Source: Zobellia uliginosa (GTDB lineage Bacteria > Bacteroidota > Bacteroidia > Flavobacteriales > Flavobacteriaceae). Taken from it: DNA of 64,000 nt. Both the position numbers and the translations under genes were made by a program. The stretch covers positions 676,275 through 740,274 of the forward strand of contig NZ_FTOB01000002.1 in NCBI RefSeq assembly GCF_900156625.1, read 5' to 3'. The stretch's first letter is position 1. Each line of letters starts with the position of its first letter. Shown here in pieces: positions 1 to 9,672 of this stretch. The notes beneath the pieces are model-generated. The model had not been told where the DNA came from. It was given only the letters and a program-made list of their open reading frames with translations, and made no database searches.

Positions 1-2267
1 AAGGTATAGTTCCCCGGGTCTAGATTGGTATAGGTGGCTTTTGTTTGGTTGCCACTGAAATTCCACTTGGTATCGAAACCATCGAGTTTATAGGCGTACT
101 TATTGTTTTGGGGCCTTGAAAAATCGAGGGCCACATAATCGAAGGTAATGTCGTTTTCGTTGTGCTTCAGTTCAAAATGTGAAGCGGAGGGGGCTATGGT
201 AATTTCCGAGGCATTGGCAATTTTCAATTTTTCAATAACGACGGGAGCGATAAAAGAATCGCGTTCTATCTCTCTAGGGTCGAAAATGGTAAAACCATTG
301 ACCCCGCCAAAAGCCAATTTTCCGTTTTGCGTCCGTAAATGGGCGCCGTAGTTGAATTCATTGTTGACCAAGCCATCGGCCCGTGAATAGTTCTTTATTT
401 CCCCGCTGTCGATGTTCAACCTACTGAGTCCTTTGTTCGTACTAAACCATATATGGCCCAGATCGTCGGGTAAGATTCCGTAAATGACTTCATCGGGAAG
501 GCCGCTGTTGATGCCATAGCGGGTGGTCTCACGGGTTTCTAGGTCGTATTGGTACAGGCCGTCACCTTCGGTACCGATCCACAATAGGGTGGGGGTAGAG
601 GCGTAAATACTAATTACCTTCTTGATGTCATAAGGGTCATCACTTTCTTTTTTAAATGCTATCCGGGTGATTTCCCTTGAATCGACCGAAACGGAACCTA
701 GGCCGTTTTCTCCTCCAACCAGTATACTACCATCGGGTTGGGACTGGGTAATGACCGAAACAAAGGTGCCCAATATGTTTTTAGGGTCTCCTACCCTGAA
801 GCTGTTTCCTGATTTGATATCGTAAAAATTCAATCCTCGGTTGTCGGTGCCCATCCAAACATTGCCGTAGCGATCTTCGAACAGACAGGTAATACGGTTT
901 TTGTTAGGCCTTGATGTGGGGGTGGCTATCGAGTTCCAATCTTTAAACGAAAGTTTGTCATCTTGAAGCGAGGCGTAAGAAAGTCCTTGGTCATGGGTGC
1001 CTACCCAAAGGTTGCCGAACCGGTCTTTGGTCATGGCCTTGACATTGTTGCTGGCAATGGAATTCTTTTCGGAATTGACATGGGTAAAATAGGTAAACTT
1101 CTTCTGTGAGGTGTCGAAGTAATTGAGCCCGCCGCCTTCGGTTCCGATCCAAAGGTTGTTATGATCGTCTTCAATAATCGAGCTGACCACGGGATAATTT
1201 AATCCGTTTGAGCCGATTTGGTAATTTTTGAAAATGCTTGATTTTCGGTTCAGGTAGCTGATTCCGCCCGCCCAAGTACCGATCCATAGGTCTCCCCTAG
1301 AGTCGGCCGTGATGTCGTATATGGAATTCTGGCTTAGGCTCTTGGGATTGTCCGGATCGTTTTTGTAAAGGGCCCAACGCTTGGTTTTACGGTTGAAGAT
1401 ATAGAGTCCGTTGTACGTCCCTACCCATAAGTCCCCTCCGTCTTCTTCATGGATGGTGCGAACGGGACTGTCTATGCGTAAGGCTTCTTGGGGAGCCAGA
1501 AGGTTTGTAAAGGCTTGTTTTTCTTCATCAAAGTACGCCAGGCCTCCGTTATAGCCCAGCCAAATAGTGTCCTCTTGGTCCTTAAATAGAACGGTGTGGT
1601 AATTTTTAGTTTTTTCAGGCGATTGGTCCGAAGGGTAGTCGTAGGTTTCTACTTGCTCATTGGTATCGTTATAGAAGCAAACTTTTTTAGGGGTGCCAAA
1701 CCAAAGTTGGGTCTTTTTAGGGTTTAGAACGGAAAGTACCTCTAAGTCGCTGTGCAATTGGTTGAAATGGTAGACTTCCCCTGATACCGTATTCATACGT
1801 ATAAGGCCTTTTTCGGAAGCCACCCAAATATGTTCTTCATCGGCGGGGACAATGTCGAAGGTTTCCCCTTCAAAAGGTCTGTCTCCATTATTGGGCATAC
1901 GCACACGGGTAAAGTCATCCGTATCGGGATTGTATTTGTTGAGTCCGTTTTTGGTTCCCACCCAAACGGTGCCCTTAGGGCCGAGGTAGAGCACTTTTAT
2001 CCAGCTGTTGCTAAGGCTGTTTTTGTTCGTAGCATCGTAGTAGTAGTTTTTGAACTTTTTGCCGTCGAACCTGTTGAGTCCGTAGCGCGTGCCGAACCAA
2101 AGGAAACCTCTGGTATCTTGAATTATTGAAACCACGGAACGCTGTGAGAGTCCGTCTTCGGTAGAGTAATTTTTAAACTCCAGTTCGTCTGCAGTTGCAT
2201 CAGGTATTTGGGCCTGAGCTTGTCCGAAAAGGGTCAAAAATATAAGAATGGTGAAATGAAATTTCAT
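1..2267 (-). CDS. Reg_prop/Y_Y_Y periplasmic sensor, likely hybrid two-component regulator (partial, 3' end off window)
   Basis: The reading frame starts at 2267 with a signal peptide (MKFHFTILIFLTLFGQAQAQ) and stays open to the left edge, giving about 755 residues. It is made of two-component-regulator propeller repeats, seen as recurring D-x-x-G-x-L-W-x-G-T blocks such as DTRGFLWFGTRYGLNRF and DRFGNLWVGTHDQGLSY. It then enters a Y_Y_Y-type domain (YAYKLDGFDTKWNF) at the edge. In Bacteroidota this architecture usually continues into a membrane helix, histidine kinase, receiver and AraC-type HTH, which would lie outside the window. It is divergent from kduI-kduD, so it most likely senses a uronate oligosaccharide in the periplasm and controls that cluster. 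The C-terminal type (hybrid kinase or LuxR-like) cannot be seen. Confidence 0.85.
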   Translation of the reverse strand, partial: MKFHFTILIFLTLFGQAQAQIPDATADELEFKNYSTEDGLSQRSVVSIIQDTRGFLWFGTRYGLNRFDGKKFKNYYYDATNKNSLSNSWIKVLYLGPKGTVWVGTKNGLNKYNPDTDDFTRVRMPNNGDRPFEGETFDIVPADEEHIWVASEKGLIRMNTVSGEVYHFNQLHSDLEVLSVLNPKKTQLWFGTPKKVCFYNDTNEQVETYDYPSDQSPEKTKNYHTVLFKDQEDTIWLGYNGGLAYFDEEKQAFTNLLAPQEALRIDSPVRTIHEEDGGDLWVGTYNGLYIFNRKTKRWALYKNDPDNPKSLSQNSIYDITADSRGDLWIGTWAGGISYLNRKSSIFKNYQIGSNGLNYPVVSSIIEDDHNNLWIGTEGGGLNYFDTSQKKFTYFTHVNSEKNSIASNNVKAMTKDRFGNLWVGTHDQGLSYASLQDDKLSFKDWNSIATPTSRPNKNRITCLFEDRYGNVWMGTDNRGLNFYDIKSGNSFRVGDPKNILGTFVSVITQSQPDGSILVGGENGLGSVSVDSREITRIAFKKESDDPYDIKKVISIYASTPTLLWIGTEGDGLYQYDLETRETTRYGINSGLPDEVIYGILPDDLGHIWFSTNKGLSRLNIDSGEIKNYSRADGLVNNEFNYGAHLRTQNGKLAFGGVNGFTIFDPREIERDSFIAPVVIEKLKIANASEITIAPSASHFELKHNENDITFDYVALDFSRPQNNKYAYKLDGFDTKWNFSGNQTKATYTNLDPGNYT

Positions 2268-2461
2268 GGACTGATTTGGTTTCTTAGGCCAAAAGTTAAC
2301 GAATCTTTTGTTACCTCACCAGTCTATATTGTGCTAGGGAGGCTTATAGGCGATAAAAACGTATACACCCCCTGTTTTAAAACGATATCCCCCTTATGTT
2401 TAGTACGGTTAAGGCTACTTTTATGTGCTGAAATTCTAAGAAAAACAAACCCTTATTAGAT
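2268..2461. promoter_or_regulatory. Divergent intergenic region between sensor and kduI
   Basis: About 190 nt separates the divergent starts of the sensor and kduI and must hold both promoters. It contains two C-rich blocks, ACACCCCCTG near 2366 and ATATCCCCCT near 2385, that look like spaced direct repeats. A TACTTTTA stretch near 2415 resembles the Bacteroidota -7 box. Assignment of the blocks as operators is inference. Confidence 0.35.
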
Positions 2462-3301
2462 ATGAATGTGAATTATGAAACGCGCTATGCCTCGAGTCCG
2501 GAAGCGGTAAAAAAATACGATACGACTCAATTGCGTGAAGAGTTTTTGATTGAAAATTTACTGGAGCCGGGAAGAATTAACATGACTTACTCCCATTACG
2601 ATAGATACATTACCGGGGGAGTCGTTCCGGAAGCGCCTTTGACCCTTGAGGCGATAGATCCGTTAAAATCGGACTATTTTTTAGAACGAAGGGAAATAGG
2701 TATAATCAACGTTGGGGCTTCGGGAAGCATCGAAGTTGACGGTAGCGTATACGAACTCGATCATAAAGATGCCCTTTATATAGGTCAAGGGGCCAAAAAG
2801 GTAATATTTGAGAGTAATGATGCCAATGCCCCGGCCTTGTTCTATTTTAATTCCGCTCCCGCACATAGGGCCTATCCCACTAAAAAAGTAAGTAGGGCAG
2901 AGGCCAATACATTAGAGTTGGGTAGCTTGGAAACGGCGAATCACCGAACCGTCAACCAAATGATCATTGGGGGAATCGTTACCACCTGCCAACTTCAGAT
3001 GGGAATGACCGAACTAAAGACCGGAAGTGTTTGGAATACCATGCCGGCACACGTTCACGACCGTCGTATGGAAGTCTATTTTTATACCGATGTGCCTGAA
3101 GACCAATCGGTTTGTCATTTTATGGGGCAACCTCAGGAAACCCGTCATATTTGGATGCAGAACCACCAAGCGGTCATCTCCCCACCGTGGTCTATCCACT
3201 GTGGGTCGGGTACCTCGAATTACACTTTTATTTGGGGTATGGCCGGAGAGAACCTCGATTACAACGATATGGATGTGGCAAAAATAACGGAACTACGATA
3301 G
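2462..3301 (+). CDS. kduI: 5-dehydro-4-deoxy-D-glucuronate isomerase
   Basis: 279 residues, matching the usual KduI length. The enzyme converts 4-deoxy-L-threo-5-hexosulose uronate, the open-chain product of unsaturated uronic acids released by lyases, to 3-deoxy-D-glycero-2,5-hexodiulosonate in the cytosol. The cupin metal ligands are all visible: His197, His199 and Glu204 in MPAHVHDRRMEVYFY, and His246 in PWSIHCG, with the same spacing as in the E. coli enzyme. The stop is followed 2 nt later by the kduD start. Unsaturated glucuronate or galacturonate from pectin, ulvan or glycosaminoglycan-like polymers would fit. Alginate normally bypasses KduI, so it is a less likely source. Confidence 0.96.
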   Translation: MNVNYETRYASSPEAVKKYDTTQLREEFLIENLLEPGRINMTYSHYDRYITGGVVPEAPLTLEAIDPLKSDYFLERREIGIINVGASGSIEVDGSVYELDHKDALYIGQGAKKVIFESNDANAPALFYFNSAPAHRAYPTKKVSRAEANTLELGSLETANHRTVNQMIIGGIVTTCQLQMGMTELKTGSVWNTMPAHVHDRRMEVYFYTDVPEDQSVCHFMGQPQETRHIWMQNHQAVISPPWSIHCGSGTSNYTFIWGMAGENLDYNDMDVAKITELR

Positions 3302-3303
3302 AT

Positions 3304-4098
3304 ATGAGCATTTCTTTATTTGATTTAAAAGGAAAAACAGCCTTGGTTACGGGCAGTACACACGGTTTGGGTATGGCTATGGCCAAAGGTTTGGGCAATG
3401 CGGGCGCTACACTGATTGTGAACGGAAATTCATCACAAGAAAAGATAGACGCAGCCTTAAGGGAATATAAAAAAGAAGGTATTACCGCCCACGGATACAA
3501 GTTTGACGTAACGGATGAGCAGGCAGTGATAGAAGCGATCCAAAAAATAGAAAAGGAAGTCGGTGAAATCGATATTCTGGTCAACAATGCGGGAATCATC
3601 AAAAGAACGCCCCTTGAGGATATGGAAGTGTCCGATTTTAAGCAAGTTATCGACGTTGACTTAGTGAGTCCGTTTATTGTTTCAAAGCACGTGGTAAAAG
3701 GCATGATGGCCCGTAAAGAAGGGAAGGTCATCAATATTTGCTCAATGATGAGCGAACTGGGGAGAAATACGGTAGGAGCCTACGCCGCAGCCAAGGGCGG
3801 ACTCAAAATGTTGACCCAGAATATGGCTACGGAATGGGCCAGACACAATATACAGGTGAACGGAATAGGACCGGGGTATTTTGCGACTTCCCAGACCGAA
3901 CCTATTCGGGTCGATGGGCATCCGTTCAATGAATTCATTATCAATAGAACACCGGCCGCCAAATGGGGCGACCCCAACGAGCTTCAAGGTGCCGCAATCT
4001 TTTTAAGCTCCAAGGCCAGTGATTTTGTCAACGGACATGTACTGTATGTCGATGGGGGGATTTTGGCTACCATCGGAAAACCTTCTAACGAGAAATAA
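3304..4098 (+). CDS. kduD: 2-dehydro-3-deoxy-D-gluconate 5-dehydrogenase (SDR)
   Basis: 264 residues from the ATG at 3304, just after kduI. It is a classical short-chain dehydrogenase: nucleotide motif TGSTHGLG near residue 17, NNAG near residue 92, catalytic Ser and YAAAK (Tyr-x-x-x-Lys) in the middle, and the PGYFATSQT segment typical of the KduD group. It reduces 3-deoxy-D-glycero-2,5-hexodiulosonate, the KduI product, to 2-keto-3-deoxygluconate (KDG). KDG kinase and aldolase are not in the window. A longer in-frame upstream extension exists but overlaps kduI and was not chosen. Confidence 0.95.
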   Translation: MSISLFDLKGKTALVTGSTHGLGMAMAKGLGNAGATLIVNGNSSQEKIDAALREYKKEGITAHGYKFDVTDEQAVIEAIQKIEKEVGEIDILVNNAGIIKRTPLEDMEVSDFKQVIDVDLVSPFIVSKHVVKGMMARKEGKVINICSMMSELGRNTVGAYAAAKGGLKMLTQNMATEWARHNIQVNGIGPGYFATSQTEPIRVDGHPFNEFIINRTPAAKWGDPNELQGAAIFLSSKASDFVNGHVLYVDGGILATIGKPSNEK

Positions 4099-4102
4099 AG
4101 CT

Positions 4103-5299
4103 ATGACACGAAAATTCTTTTTTACCTTGGGTGTATGCGGGGTCTTCTTGCAGTTGGGATGTACTGAGGCCACAGAGGACCGCTATCGTATTGAAATCGT
4201 CAACCCCTTGAATGAACCGAGGGCGCTTGAAACGGTGGAAATCGATTTAGCGGCAATACCTTTTGAGGACGCTATTCGGGCGTCAGCAAAATCGTACGAA
4301 ATCCTTGATTTGACTACCCAAAGTAAAGTCACCTCACAAGTAGTCGATTTGGATGGTGATGGAAGTTTGGACCAACTCTTGTTTCAGCCCGAGGTCGATG
4401 CCGGAGAGAGCAAACTATTTGAAATAATCGCTTCCGAAGAAAAAACAATTGAGGAAGCCGATCCCCTTTGTTATTCAAGGTTCGTTCCCGAACGTACCGA
4501 CGACTATGCATGGGAAAACAATCGGGTTGCTTTTAGAACCTATGGTCCAACAGCGCAAAAATTAAACGAAGACGGGGTCCCCGGCGGTACCTTGTCCAGC
4601 GGGATTGATGCTTGGTTGAAAAAGGTAGATTATCCTATCATAAACAAATGGTACAAAAAGGAACTCGAAACCGACGGCAGCTATCATGAGGATACCGGGG
4701 AAGGTCTTGACAATTTTCATGTAGGTGTGAGTAGGGGAGTAGGCGGTATAGCCGTAAAGAGGGATTCAAGCTACCACGTTTCCAAGAATTTCACCGGTTA
4801 TGAAACACTTACCACGGGACCTATTCGCACTAGCTTTGTTCTAAAATATGAGGATTGGAATGCCGGGGAAGATATAATAAAGGAAGAAAAGCGCATTTCA
4901 CTCGATTATGGATCCAATCTGTCTCGATTTGAAATTAAGGTTAGGGGAACGGATCAGGTTTCAGTAGGCTTGACCATGCATGAAAATGACGGCCAAGTGA
5001 GCGTAGCCCAAGATAAAAGCTATGTAAGCTATTGGCAGCCACATGAAGATTCGGAATTGGGAACCGCCATTGTAGCCGGGCCCAAACGTATTGTAGCGGT
5101 GGAAGAATACCAAAACGGCCGCCCTGATGAAAACAATGTCTATGCGGGCCTTGGTGTACAAGAGGGGAGCGTAGTATACTATGCAGGTTTTACATGGAAG
5201 GAAAGCAAGCAATTTGCCAATGCGAAAGAATGGGAAAATTACTTGGAGGACTTCTCGAAAAAAATACAGTTTCCCCTTCAGGTAAAGTATCTGAAATAA
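4103..5299 (+). CDS. DUF4861 family lipoprotein
   Basis: 398 residues from the ATG at 4103, only 4 nt after kduD. The N-terminus is a lipoprotein signal (MTRKFFFTLGVCGVFLQLGC, Cys20), which decides the start over upstream in-frame codons inside kduD. The body matches DUF4861 proteins, which often sit beside unsaturated-uronyl hydrolases and Kdu enzymes. Visible features are the WENNRVAFR segment after an acidic domain, DNFHVGVSRGVGG, and a C-terminal FTWKES region. The fold is expected to be a beta-sandwich acting on carbohydrate. The reaction is unknown to me. Its place third in the kdu operon suggests a role in processing the same uronate-containing oligosaccharides at the outer or inner membrane. 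Confidence 0.82.
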   Translation: MTRKFFFTLGVCGVFLQLGCTEATEDRYRIEIVNPLNEPRALETVEIDLAAIPFEDAIRASAKSYEILDLTTQSKVTSQVVDLDGDGSLDQLLFQPEVDAGESKLFEIIASEEKTIEEADPLCYSRFVPERTDDYAWENNRVAFRTYGPTAQKLNEDGVPGGTLSSGIDAWLKKVDYPIINKWYKKELETDGSYHEDTGEGLDNFHVGVSRGVGGIAVKRDSSYHVSKNFTGYETLTTGPIRTSFVLKYEDWNAGEDIIKEEKRISLDYGSNLSRFEIKVRGTDQVSVGLTMHENDGQVSVAQDKSYVSYWQPHEDSELGTAIVAGPKRIVAVEEYQNGRPDENNVYAGLGVQEGSVVYYAGFTWKESKQFANAKEWENYLEDFSKKIQFPLQVKYLK

Positions 5300-5351
5300 A
5301 GGGATGCCTCGATAGGGATAAAAAATGGGGATTTCTTGTTTCTCCCTTTAC

Positions 5352-5924
5352 TTACAGGCTTCTGATAACTTTACAAGGGTTGCCATAAGCTAGTACATTA
5401 TCCGGTATATCCTTGGTGACAACGCTACCGGCACCTATGGTTACGTTGTTGCCAATGGTTACACCGGGAAAGATAACGGAGTTGCCGCCGATCCATACAT
5501 TGTCACCGATCATAACAGCTTTGGTATGGGTTAAATAGCGGGAGCCGCCTCCTTCTTCGACTATCCGGTCCGAAGCCTTTATTGGGTGTGTGGCGGTATA
5601 AATCTGTACATAGGGAGCGATCAGGCCATTTTGGCCAATGCTGATCTTGTTGTTGTCTATAAAGATGCAATTGGTGTTTACAAAGGTGTTTTTTCCAATA
5701 GAAATATTGGAGCCATAATCACAGAAAAAGGGTGCTTCAATCCATACACCGGAAGCCTTGAACGATAGTAATTCGGTCAAGAGCCTTTCCCTTTCCTCGA
5801 GTAATTCGGAGTCTAGGCTATTATAGGCCTGTAGTAGTTTACGGGCCCTGTGATACATTTTGAGTAATTCCGGGTCACGCGAATCATATGCATCGCCCTT
5901 CATCATCTTTTCTTTTTCGGTCAT
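5352..5924 (-). CDS. Sugar O-acetyltransferase, LbetaH (maltose/galactoside acetyltransferase type)
   Basis: 190 residues with an N-terminal Mac domain (MTEKEKMMKGDAYDSRDPEL) followed by left-handed beta-helix hexapeptide repeats (ISIGKNTFVNTNCIFIDN, VWIGGNSVIFPGVTIGNN). The catalytic His is in the TATHPI segment. It ends in the usual AYGNPCKVIR signature. The enzyme transfers acetyl from acetyl-CoA to a sugar hydroxyl, and the natural substrate of this group is rarely known. It lies convergent to the DUF4861 gene and upstream-adjacent on the same strand to the deaminase gene, so it could be co-transcribed with the deaminase. Confidence 0.9.
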   Translation of the reverse strand: MTEKEKMMKGDAYDSRDPELLKMYHRARKLLQAYNSLDSELLEERERLLTELLSFKASGVWIEAPFFCDYGSNISIGKNTFVNTNCIFIDNNKISIGQNGLIAPYVQIYTATHPIKASDRIVEEGGGSRYLTHTKAVMIGDNVWIGGNSVIFPGVTIGNNVTIGAGSVVTKDIPDNVLAYGNPCKVIRSL

Positions 5925-5993
5925 GGTAGTTTAGGTTGGGATAATGGATAAAGGGCGAAACTATTGTTTCGTTTTTGTCTTCGGATATTTCCT

Positions 5994-6476
5994 CTAGTAC
6001 TTCGTCTTGTCGTTTTTTGAGGCCCAATTGTCAAAGACCTCTACGGCTTCGTCCCGAAGCATTTGTTTAAAACCTATTTGCCGGTCTTCTATATTTTTGT
6101 CCAGTTCGTCATAAATAAATTGGTCATCGAAATCTATGGCTTTGGCATCTGCTTTGTCACAACCGTAAAAAACCGCTTTGGGTCGGGCCCAGTAAATAGC
6201 GCCAAGGCACATGGGGCAGGGTTCGCAAGAGGTATAAATAATACAGTCGGTCAATTGAAAACTGTCCAATTTTTGACAGGCTTCCCTAATAACTACCATT
6301 TCGGCATGGGCGGTAGGGTCGTTCGTAGAGGTAACCTTGTTATGTCCTTCCGCAATTATTTCGCCGTCTTTAACGACTACGGCGCCAAAAGGACCGCCTG
6401 CATTTGAGTTCATTCCCTTTGCGGCCATTTCAATGGCACGTCGCATAAACATCTCGTGTTCTTTCATTAAATCCAT
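5994..6476 (-). CDS. Nucleoside deaminase, guanine deaminase-like
   Basis: 160 residues of the cytidine/deoxycytidylate deaminase fold. The zinc site is complete: His57 and the catalytic Glu59 in TAHAE, and Cys87/Cys90 in CEPCPMC. The overall pattern (NAGGPFGAVVVKDG, WARPKAVFYGCDKADAKAIDFDD) and length fit GuaD-type guanine deaminases better than tRNA adenosine deaminase TadA. It would convert guanine to xanthine in purine salvage. An internal Met (MKEHEMF) three codons in is an alternative start. Confidence 0.88.
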   Translation of the reverse strand: MDLMKEHEMFMRRAIEMAAKGMNSNAGGPFGAVVVKDGEIIAEGHNKVTSTNDPTAHAEMVVIREACQKLDSFQLTDCIIYTSCEPCPMCLGAIYWARPKAVFYGCDKADAKAIDFDDQFIYDELDKNIEDRQIGFKQMLRDEAVEVFDNWASKNDKTKY

Positions 6477-6863
6477 AAAATAAAACTATAAGTTGTTGAT
6501 ACCGTGACTGTACGAAAGAAAAGTGCTTGTTCAAATGTACTTCCTTACAAGTGTCTCGTCCAGAAATAAGGGTATATGCATCAATTTAATAAAGGTGTAA
6601 ATTACATTTTTTTACGGGTTTTTGTAAGCCTTTTTTAGAGGCTGTGCCCGTTTATATCTATGGGATGAAAGCGTATAAAACGATTCTTGGTAAAAACTAG
6701 TTTTTTACAACTTGGCTTGTGGTATTTTAGTCACATTTTTGTAAGATCACGATATACGCAGGGTTTTCGCCTAAGAACAGCGTACCCAAGCTTCCATAAA
6801 CTACCTATCTTTGTTCGTAATTTTGGTGGCTTCGAAGCCCTTTGTTTAATATGTAAAGAAGAG
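6477..6863. other. 387-nt gene-free region upstream of the PUL regulator
   Basis: This stretch separates the divergent deaminase and regulator genes. The regulator frame stays open upstream to a TTG at 6687, but that extension (MVKTSFLQLG...) has no signal-peptide character and precedes a clear one. Two -7-like boxes are visible, TATCTTTG at 6806-6813 and TAATTTTG at 6818-6825, about 40-55 nt before the chosen start. A direct terminator was not seen. Nothing else is recognisable. Confidence 0.4.
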
Positions 6864-9626
6864 ATGTTGATGAGATTTGGGTATTACATATGTTCCCTTA
6901 TATTGTTTTGGTCCTTAAGCCTAGGCGCCCAAACCTTGCTGCCCCCAATTTATAATTATAAAGTCTTTGAGTACAACGCCGGGGCGCAAAACTGGGGAAT
7001 TACGGTAGATGATAACGGAAGGGTTTTTGCGGCCAATGACAAGGGGCTACTTTCCTTCAACGGCGAAGAATGGCTACTGAACAAACTGCCCAATGCTACG
7101 ATACTTCGTTCGGTGGCTTCGGTTAAGGATAAAATCTACACCGGGTCTTACGAAGAATTCGGATATTGGCAGACCACGGATGAGGGAGGACTTGATTATA
7201 CTTCGTTGACCCACCTTATTAAGGACCATACTTTTACGAGTGAGGAATTTTGGCAGATACAGCCTTTTCAAGATGCTATATTTTTTCGTTCATTTTCCAC
7301 CCTATACAAATATGAAGAGGGGCAGATAAGCGTTATAAACCCCGATTTCGTTATAACGGGCTTGGCCGTCTACGATAATAAGGTCTACGTAGCGGCAAAA
7401 AATATGGGACTCTATTGGCTCAAGGGACAAAAATTAGAGCCCATAGCTAACAATGGGATATTTAGGGACCAGACCATAACTGACATGGTATCTTTTGAAG
7501 GGGGACTTTTGATTGGAACGCAATTGAATGGTTGTGTGGTTCTTAATAATGGAAAATTTACCCCTATTGACAAAAATATGAACGACCGGTTAAAGGAATA
7601 CCAGTTGAACAAAATTCTGCCTTTGGACACCGGAGAAATTGTTTTTGGAACAATCAAGAACGGACTATACCTTTTTGATTACAACAAAGGAATATTTCGC
7701 AACCTCAATAGAAAAACGGGACTTCAGAACAATACAGTGCTTTCTTTGGCTAGGTTCAACGATCAGTTCTGGGTGGGTTTGGAAAATGGTATCGACCGTG
7801 TACAAGTGAATTCCCCCATTACCTTTTATACCGACCATACGGGAGCCTTGGGCACGGTACACGATGTGGCCATACAGGAAAACACCATGTATTTGGGAAG
7901 CAATACGGGTATCTATTACTTTAAGGAGGATGAATTGCATTTTTTTGAAGGTTCACAAGGCCATGTTTGGGACGTTGAGTCGATCGGTGGCGATGTTTTG
8001 GCCGGCCACAATACCGGAACCTTTAAATTGGAAGGTGAAAAGCTGGACAAAATATCGGATCGGGCAGGTGGGTATCAGTTTGTTAAAGTACCAGAAACGA
8101 ACGATGTCTTTTTGCAGGGCACCTATACGGGGGTGGCCAAATTCAAAAAACAGCCTAACGGACAATGGGATATTAGTACGGTTTTAGGCATCGATTTTCC
8201 GGTGAAGCAACTGTGCTTTGAAGATAAGCGGACCATTTGGGCCGCCCATCATTATAAGGGACTGTTTCGCTTTCGGTTGAACGCCGATTTATCGAAGGTA
8301 GAGGAAAGGAGGGTTTTTGATACGTCGGTACTCCCTAATATTTATAATGTAAAACTGTATCACATCAAAAACCAGATTGTTTTACAGAGCGAGGGCCAAT
8401 GGTTTAAGTATGACCCCTTGGTAGGTAAAATAGATGTTTTAAAGGAGTTTGAACCCTTTACGGCTAAGTCCTTGATCTATGCCGATGGAGAGCATTTCTG
8501 GTTTTTAAAGGACGGCGAAACCAAAGAACTTTTATATACCGATTTACGTGAGAATGCCATTGCTATCAGCGAGGTTCAGTTGAACCAGCGCTTGATGCCC
8601 GATATGGAACGGGCCGTTAGGCGAAACGATTCTACATATCTTTTGACTTTGAGCGATGGCTTCGCCCAAATGAACCTGACCCAATTGCAACGCCAGTTGC
8701 ATAGCGCGGTGATCCCCGTGCCGGAACTTTCGTTTTTTCGAGGCCATGATAGGCGCTATTCCGTCAACGATACGGTGTTTGAGGTAGCCTATGCCGAGTC
8801 CCATGATTTACGGTTTCAGTTTGCGGCCCCGCGTATGATCCAACCGAGATACTACTATGAGCTCAAAGGGCCGTTGCGTCAAGGAGCATACACTACCGAG
8901 GGTACCCTTAATTTTCAAAATTTACCCCATGGGAGGTATGATTTGAACGTTCATACCGTAAGTATGGATAACCGAAAGAGCGCCCCAAAGACCATTACCT
9001 TCAATATAGCTCCGCCCTGGTACCTTTCAAATTGGAGTATGTTGGGGTACTTGATGTTGGTAATAGCCGTGATTTTGGGGGTGAGAGGGTACAATCGACA
9101 AAAATTAAAAAGAAAGCACGAACTTTTAAAAATACGTTTACAACGCGAGCAAGACGAGCGTTTGGCACAGTTGGAGAAAGAAAAGTTGGAAAAGGAAATC
9201 AAACGCAAGCAGACCGAACTGGCCCGAACCACCATGAGCGTGGCCAAAAAGAACGAGCTTATATTGGAGCTTAAGGATTTGATGGTGCTGAACAAGGATG
9301 CCTTTCCGAACAAGCAACGTTACCGCTCCCTGACCAAGAAGCTAGATGGTTCGATCAATGAGAATGAAGATTGGAAGAATTTCGAGGTCAATTTTAAAGA
9401 ACTTCACGATGACTTTTTTGACAATTTATTGCAACAGTTTCCAAAACTTACACCTAAAGATTTAAAACTTTGTGCCTATTTGAAGATGAATCTGACCAGT
9501 AAGGAAATTGCCCCGCTTATGGCTATTTCTATTCGCGGAGTGGAAATACATCGGTACCGTTTACGAAAGAAATTGGGGATAGATAGTTCGCAAAACCTAT
9601 CGAATTTCCTCATCAAGTTCAAATAG
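6864..9626 (+). CDS. Reg_prop/Y_Y_Y membrane regulator with LuxR-type HTH (probable PUL activator)
   Basis: 920 residues from the ATG at 6864, chosen because it opens a signal peptide (MLMRFGYYICSLILFWSLSLGAQ). The order of parts is: periplasmic beta-propeller about residues 25-640; Y_Y_Y/immunoglobulin-like domain about 660-745 (YYYELKGPLRQGAYTTEG); a membrane helix about 750-770 (LGYLMLVIAVILGVRGY); a long charged coiled coil about 775-830; and a C-terminal helix-turn-helix (LTPKDLKLCAYLKMNLTSKEIAPLM...RGVEIHRYRLRKKLG). There is no kinase or receiver, so it is a one-component transmembrane regulator of the SusR-like kind rather than a hybrid kinase. It lies directly upstream of the SusC gene on the same strand and probably activates that locus on binding a glucan fragment in the periplasm. 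Confidence 0.88.
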   Translation: MLMRFGYYICSLILFWSLSLGAQTLLPPIYNYKVFEYNAGAQNWGITVDDNGRVFAANDKGLLSFNGEEWLLNKLPNATILRSVASVKDKIYTGSYEEFGYWQTTDEGGLDYTSLTHLIKDHTFTSEEFWQIQPFQDAIFFRSFSTLYKYEEGQISVINPDFVITGLAVYDNKVYVAAKNMGLYWLKGQKLEPIANNGIFRDQTITDMVSFEGGLLIGTQLNGCVVLNNGKFTPIDKNMNDRLKEYQLNKILPLDTGEIVFGTIKNGLYLFDYNKGIFRNLNRKTGLQNNTVLSLARFNDQFWVGLENGIDRVQVNSPITFYTDHTGALGTVHDVAIQENTMYLGSNTGIYYFKEDELHFFEGSQGHVWDVESIGGDVLAGHNTGTFKLEGEKLDKISDRAGGYQFVKVPETNDVFLQGTYTGVAKFKKQPNGQWDISTVLGIDFPVKQLCFEDKRTIWAAHHYKGLFRFRLNADLSKVEERRVFDTSVLPNIYNVKLYHIKNQIVLQSEGQWFKYDPLVGKIDVLKEFEPFTAKSLIYADGEHFWFLKDGETKELLYTDLRENAIAISEVQLNQRLMPDMERAVRRNDSTYLLTLSDGFAQMNLTQLQRQLHSAVIPVPELSFFRGHDRRYSVNDTVFEVAYAESHDLRFQFAAPRMIQPRYYYELKGPLRQGAYTTEGTLNFQNLPHGRYDLNVHTVSMDNRKSAPKTITFNIAPPWYLSNWSMLGYLMLVIAVILGVRGYNRQKLKRKHELLKIRLQREQDERLAQLEKEKLEKEIKRKQTELARTTMSVAKKNELILELKDLMVLNKDAFPNKQRYRSLTKKLDGSINENEDWKNFEVNFKELHDDFFDNLLQQFPKLTPKDLKLCAYLKMNLTSKEIAPLMAISIRGVEIHRYRLRKKLGIDSSQNLSNFLIKFK

Positions 9627-9672
9627 GGGGGCTTAAAGTAAGTCCAATTCCTACATATCTAGTTTCTATGGA

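Noticed and set aside
6687-6863. In-frame upstream extension of the PUL regulator to a TTG
   Set aside because: The extension has no signal character, while the start at 6864 opens a clean signal peptide and is preceded by -7-like boxes.
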